Shown in pieces: positions 62,230 through 64,000 of a DNA stretch of 64,000 bases (positions are counted from its first letter, which is position 1; each line of letters begins with the position of its first letter). The notes under the pieces were generated by a model that was given only the letters and a program-made list of their open reading frames with translations, ran no database searches and had not been told where the DNA came from. Origin of the DNA: Burkholderiaceae bacterium (GTDB taxonomy: Bacteria > Pseudomonadota > Gammaproteobacteria > Burkholderiales > Burkholderiaceae_C); contig JACKLN010000012.1 in the NCBI GenBank assembly GCA_024235855.1, positions 81,633 to 145,632 of the forward strand, in the 5' to 3' direction. The translations under genes and the position numbers were made by a program.

Positions 62230-63326
62230 GAGGCCGTCTTGCCTTTGGCCCCGGACGCCGCCACTGCACGTGCGTAGGCCGCGTCCAGCTGCGGCAGCAC
62301 CACGGCATCGCTGAAGTCCTGCTGCACGCGCGCACGCGCCGCCTGACCCGCGGCATGGCGCCACGTGACGTCGGTGGCCATGCGGGCCAGCGCAGCTGCC
62401 AATGCCGTGACGTCGCCGGCCGTCACCAGCAGCCCGTCGGTGCCGTCGCGCACCAGGCCAGGAATGCCACCCACGCGGGTGGAGATCACCGGCAGGCCAT
62501 GCGCCATGGCCTCCAGCAGGCTCATCGGCAGGCCCTCGTTGTGCGACGGCAGCACGTAGAACTGTGCTGCCGCCAGCGCCCGGGTCTTTGCGTCGCCACT
62601 GACCCAGCCCAGGAACTCGACCTGGCCGTCCACGCCCAATTCAAGGGCGCGCGCACGTGCGGCGTCGACATCGCCGTTGCCGCCAATGCGCAGGCGCAGG
62701 CCTGGCGCCAGCCGCAGCGCCTGGGCCAGGGCCGGCAGCAGGTCGAACACACCCTTGCGCTGACCCACGACGCCCAGGAACAGCCCCACCACCTCGCCCG
62801 CGCCAGACGCTGCCGTTCGGGCCATGGCCTTCGGCACGCGCACGTAGTTGGGCAGCACGTGCACGCGCGCACGCGGTGCGATGCCCTTCACGAAATCCGC
62901 CCACTCCGTCGACAGCACCAGCACCTCGGCACAGGCCTCAAATTCACGCGCCACGCGGCGTTGCAACCACGGTGACAGCGCTGCGTGGAACTGCCGGAAC
63001 TCCGACCCGTGCAGGTGCGCCAGCACCGGCACGCCGAAAAGCCGTGCGGTGGCGTTAAAGACCGACTTTCGCCAGAAACTGCCCCGCATGGCCATGTGGC
63101 TGTGCACCAGGCGCACGCGCCGCCGCAGCAGCAGGCCCAGCAGCGTCAGCCAGGCGCGCAGCGCCAGCGACAGACGACGGGCCAGGCTGCCTTCGTCGTG
63201 CGTGACCAGCCAGCGCACGTGGTGGCGAGCGAACACCCCGTCGTCGCGGTAGCCCTCCACCACCGCACGCATGCCGCCACGCCCGGCGGTGCACAGCATC
63301 ACGACCAGCGGCGCTGGCGCCGTCAC
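62226..63326 (-). CDS. Glycosyltransferase, GT4 family
   Basis: The 366-residue enzyme starts at GTG 63326 (GTGA overlap with the Alg13-like stop). N-terminal VMLCTAGRGGMRAVVEGY resembles the GT4 acceptor domain; the C-terminal domain has LRIGGNGDVDAARARAL and SHNEGLPMSLLEAMAHGLPVISTRVGGIP (E-x7-E motif). It would add a sugar, from GDP-Man, UDP-Gal or dTDP-Rha, to the repeat unit. Confidence 0.9.
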   Translation of the reverse strand: MTAPAPLVVMLCTAGRGGMRAVVEGYRDDGVFARHHVRWLVTHDEGSLARRLSLALRAWLTLLGLLLRRRVRLVHSHMAMRGSFWRKSVFNATARLFGVPVLAHLHGSEFRQFHAALSPWLQRRVAREFEACAEVLVLSTEWADFVKGIAPRARVHVLPNYVRVPKAMARTAASGAGEVVGLFLGVVGQRKGVFDLLPALAQALRLAPGLRLRIGGNGDVDAARARALELGVDGQVEFLGWVSGDAKTRALAAAQFYVLPSHNEGLPMSLLEAMAHGLPVISTRVGGIPGLVRDGTDGLLVTAGDVTALAAALARMATDVTWRHAAGQAARARVQQDFSDAVVLPQLDAAYARAVAASGAKGKTAS

Positions 63327-63817
63327 TGGCGGCCCTTGATCGTGTCCTGCACCACCGCACGCAGCCGGTCCACCAGCGGGCCACTGGCCACCGGCGAGAA
63401 GGCTTCGCCGCCAGGCAAGGCGTTGCGCCGGTCCAGCAGGTCCAGCAGACCGGCCTCGTCCCAGGCCACGTGCACGCCCGGCCGCCCTTGCAACCAGCGC
63501 GCGGTGGCCATCTGGTGTTCGTTGCGGTGCTCGCCCAGCGAGGCCTGCCGCGGCATGATGATGATGGGTTTGCGCAGTTCCAGCGCGGTCAGCACGGTGC
63601 CCATGCCGGCGTGGGCGACGATGAGGCTGGCGTCGCGCATCAGCGCGAGCGCCCGCGCAGGCGGCAGGAAGTCGGCATGCGGGATGTGCGTGGGCCGTTC
63701 GCGCGCCGGCCCCACCTGCGCAAAGGCCCGTACATCCGGATGACTTGCCGCCCATCGGTCGACCGCAGACACCATGCGGTCGAATGCCAGCTGCGTGCCG
63801 ACGGTGACGAAGATCAT
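63323..63817 (-). CDS. Alg13/PssE-like glycosyltransferase subunit
   Basis: The 164-residue product MIFVTVGTQLAFDRMVSAVDRWA is the C-terminal GT28-like half. IVAHAGMGTVLTALELRKPIIIMPRQASLGEHRNEHQ is the UDP-sugar binding region. Such proteins need an Alg14/PssD partner for membrane attachment; that partner is probably the gene upstream. Starts within the partner's stop (ATGA). Confidence 0.9.
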   Translation of the reverse strand: MIFVTVGTQLAFDRMVSAVDRWAASHPDVRAFAQVGPARERPTHIPHADFLPPARALALMRDASLIVAHAGMGTVLTALELRKPIIIMPRQASLGEHRNEHQMATARWLQGRPGVHVAWDEAGLLDLLDRRNALPGGEAFSPVASGPLVDRLRAVVQDTIKGRQ

Positions 63818-64000
63818 GTGCCACCTTCAGCACCATCATCATCGCCGCGTCGAATGGCAATGAACGACTTGGGAAGCAGCAAAACACGCTCGACAAGCAC
63901 TTTCCCGTCCGGAAACAGAGTTTCGAACATGGCCCGGTTGAGCAAACGGGCGCTCTCGACAACCTGCATGGCTCGGTCGACAGAGTCAGACCGGCCCCAA
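63814..64000 (-). CDS. Alg14/PssD-like protein, C-terminal fragment
   Basis: The 61 residues inside the window include VVESARLLNRAMFETLFPDGKVLVERVLLLPKSFIAIRRG and end in an Asp/Gly tail. Together with the overlap to the Alg13-like gene this fits the membrane subunit of a two-part glycosyltransferase. The gene continues beyond 64000. The local base composition is less G+C-rich than the neighbours. Confidence 0.6.
   Translation of the reverse strand, partial: WGRSDSVDRAMQVVESARLLNRAMFETLFPDGKVLVERVLLLPKSFIAIRRGDDDGAEGGT

Overview
The window is about 70% G+C, almost fully coding, with short gaps and frequent ATGA/GTGA stop-start overlaps. The gene content (ubiJ-ubiB-fmdB-DUF502-aspS order, TAXI-type TRAP transporters with DUF1850 partners, bacterial-type AspRS, FNR-like boxes) fits a betaproteobacterium of the order Burkholderiales, probably a Rubrivivax/Leptothrix/Ideonella-like lineage. 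No rRNA, tRNA, CRISPR array or intact insertion sequence was seen.

Region 1 (1-13024). A truncated LuxR-type regulator is followed by a hemerythrin-like protein and diheme cytochrome c pair, a tight run of small genes (TfoX-N, GNAT, ZIP-like permease, GNAT), a FAD amine/amino-acid oxidase with its LysR regulator, a complete TAXI TRAP transporter operon (binding protein, DUF1850, fused permease), and the decayed remains of an AMP-forming acyl-CoA ligase.

Region 2 (13035-18563). Two divergent BTAD-AAA ATPase regulators flank a 72-residue Cys/His protein. The intergenic region holds three direct repeats at 11-12 bp spacing, the arrangement known for SARP/BTAD activator sites.

Region 3 (18514-33829). 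This holds a secreted unknown protein, an ATP-dependent DNA ligase, a 280-bp structured inverted-repeat element with no protein-coding explanation, a universal stress protein and an acetate-CoA ligase/GNAT fusion sharing an FNR-like box, and a seven-gene minus-strand run: an ABC exporter (ATPase, FtsX permease, HlyD adaptor), a lipoprotein S10 peptidase, an unknown protein, an AhpD-like protein and a PPOX flavoprotein. A plus-strand OmpA-like periplasmic protein follows.

Region 4 (33833-45342, minus strand). This is a long co-directional series from ubiquinone genes (ubiJ, ubiB) through fmdB, DUF502 and aspS, then an unusual Phd/CcdA-CcdB toxin-antitoxin pair, DAHP synthase, nudB, an endonuclease/exonuclease/phosphatase, cardiolipin synthase, patatin and the ligase-associated exonuclease.

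Region 5 (45456-64000). An exopolysaccharide locus. The plus strand carries an initiating sugar-phosphate transferase (WcaJ-type), an outer-membrane barrel, galE, manC, dTDP-rhamnose genes rfbB/D/C (no rfbA here) and a tiny Cys-rich lipoprotein; ugd is on the minus strand. A second TAXI TRAP operon sits inside the locus. The minus strand at the right end carries three tandem paralogous secreted proteins of a lyase-like type, and the last of these is coupled by 4-nt overlaps to a GT4 glycosyltransferase and an Alg13/Alg14-like pair. The precursors implied are UDP-Glc/Gal/GlcA, GDP-Man and dTDP-Rha.

The observations that most merit follow-up are the 280-bp three-way-junction element (22054-22333), the three EPS-linked paralogs (58502-62229), the knottin-like lipoprotein (55677-55949), the chimeric antitoxin (39929-40219) and the phased operator-like repeats upstream of the hemerythrin gene and between the BTAD regulators.
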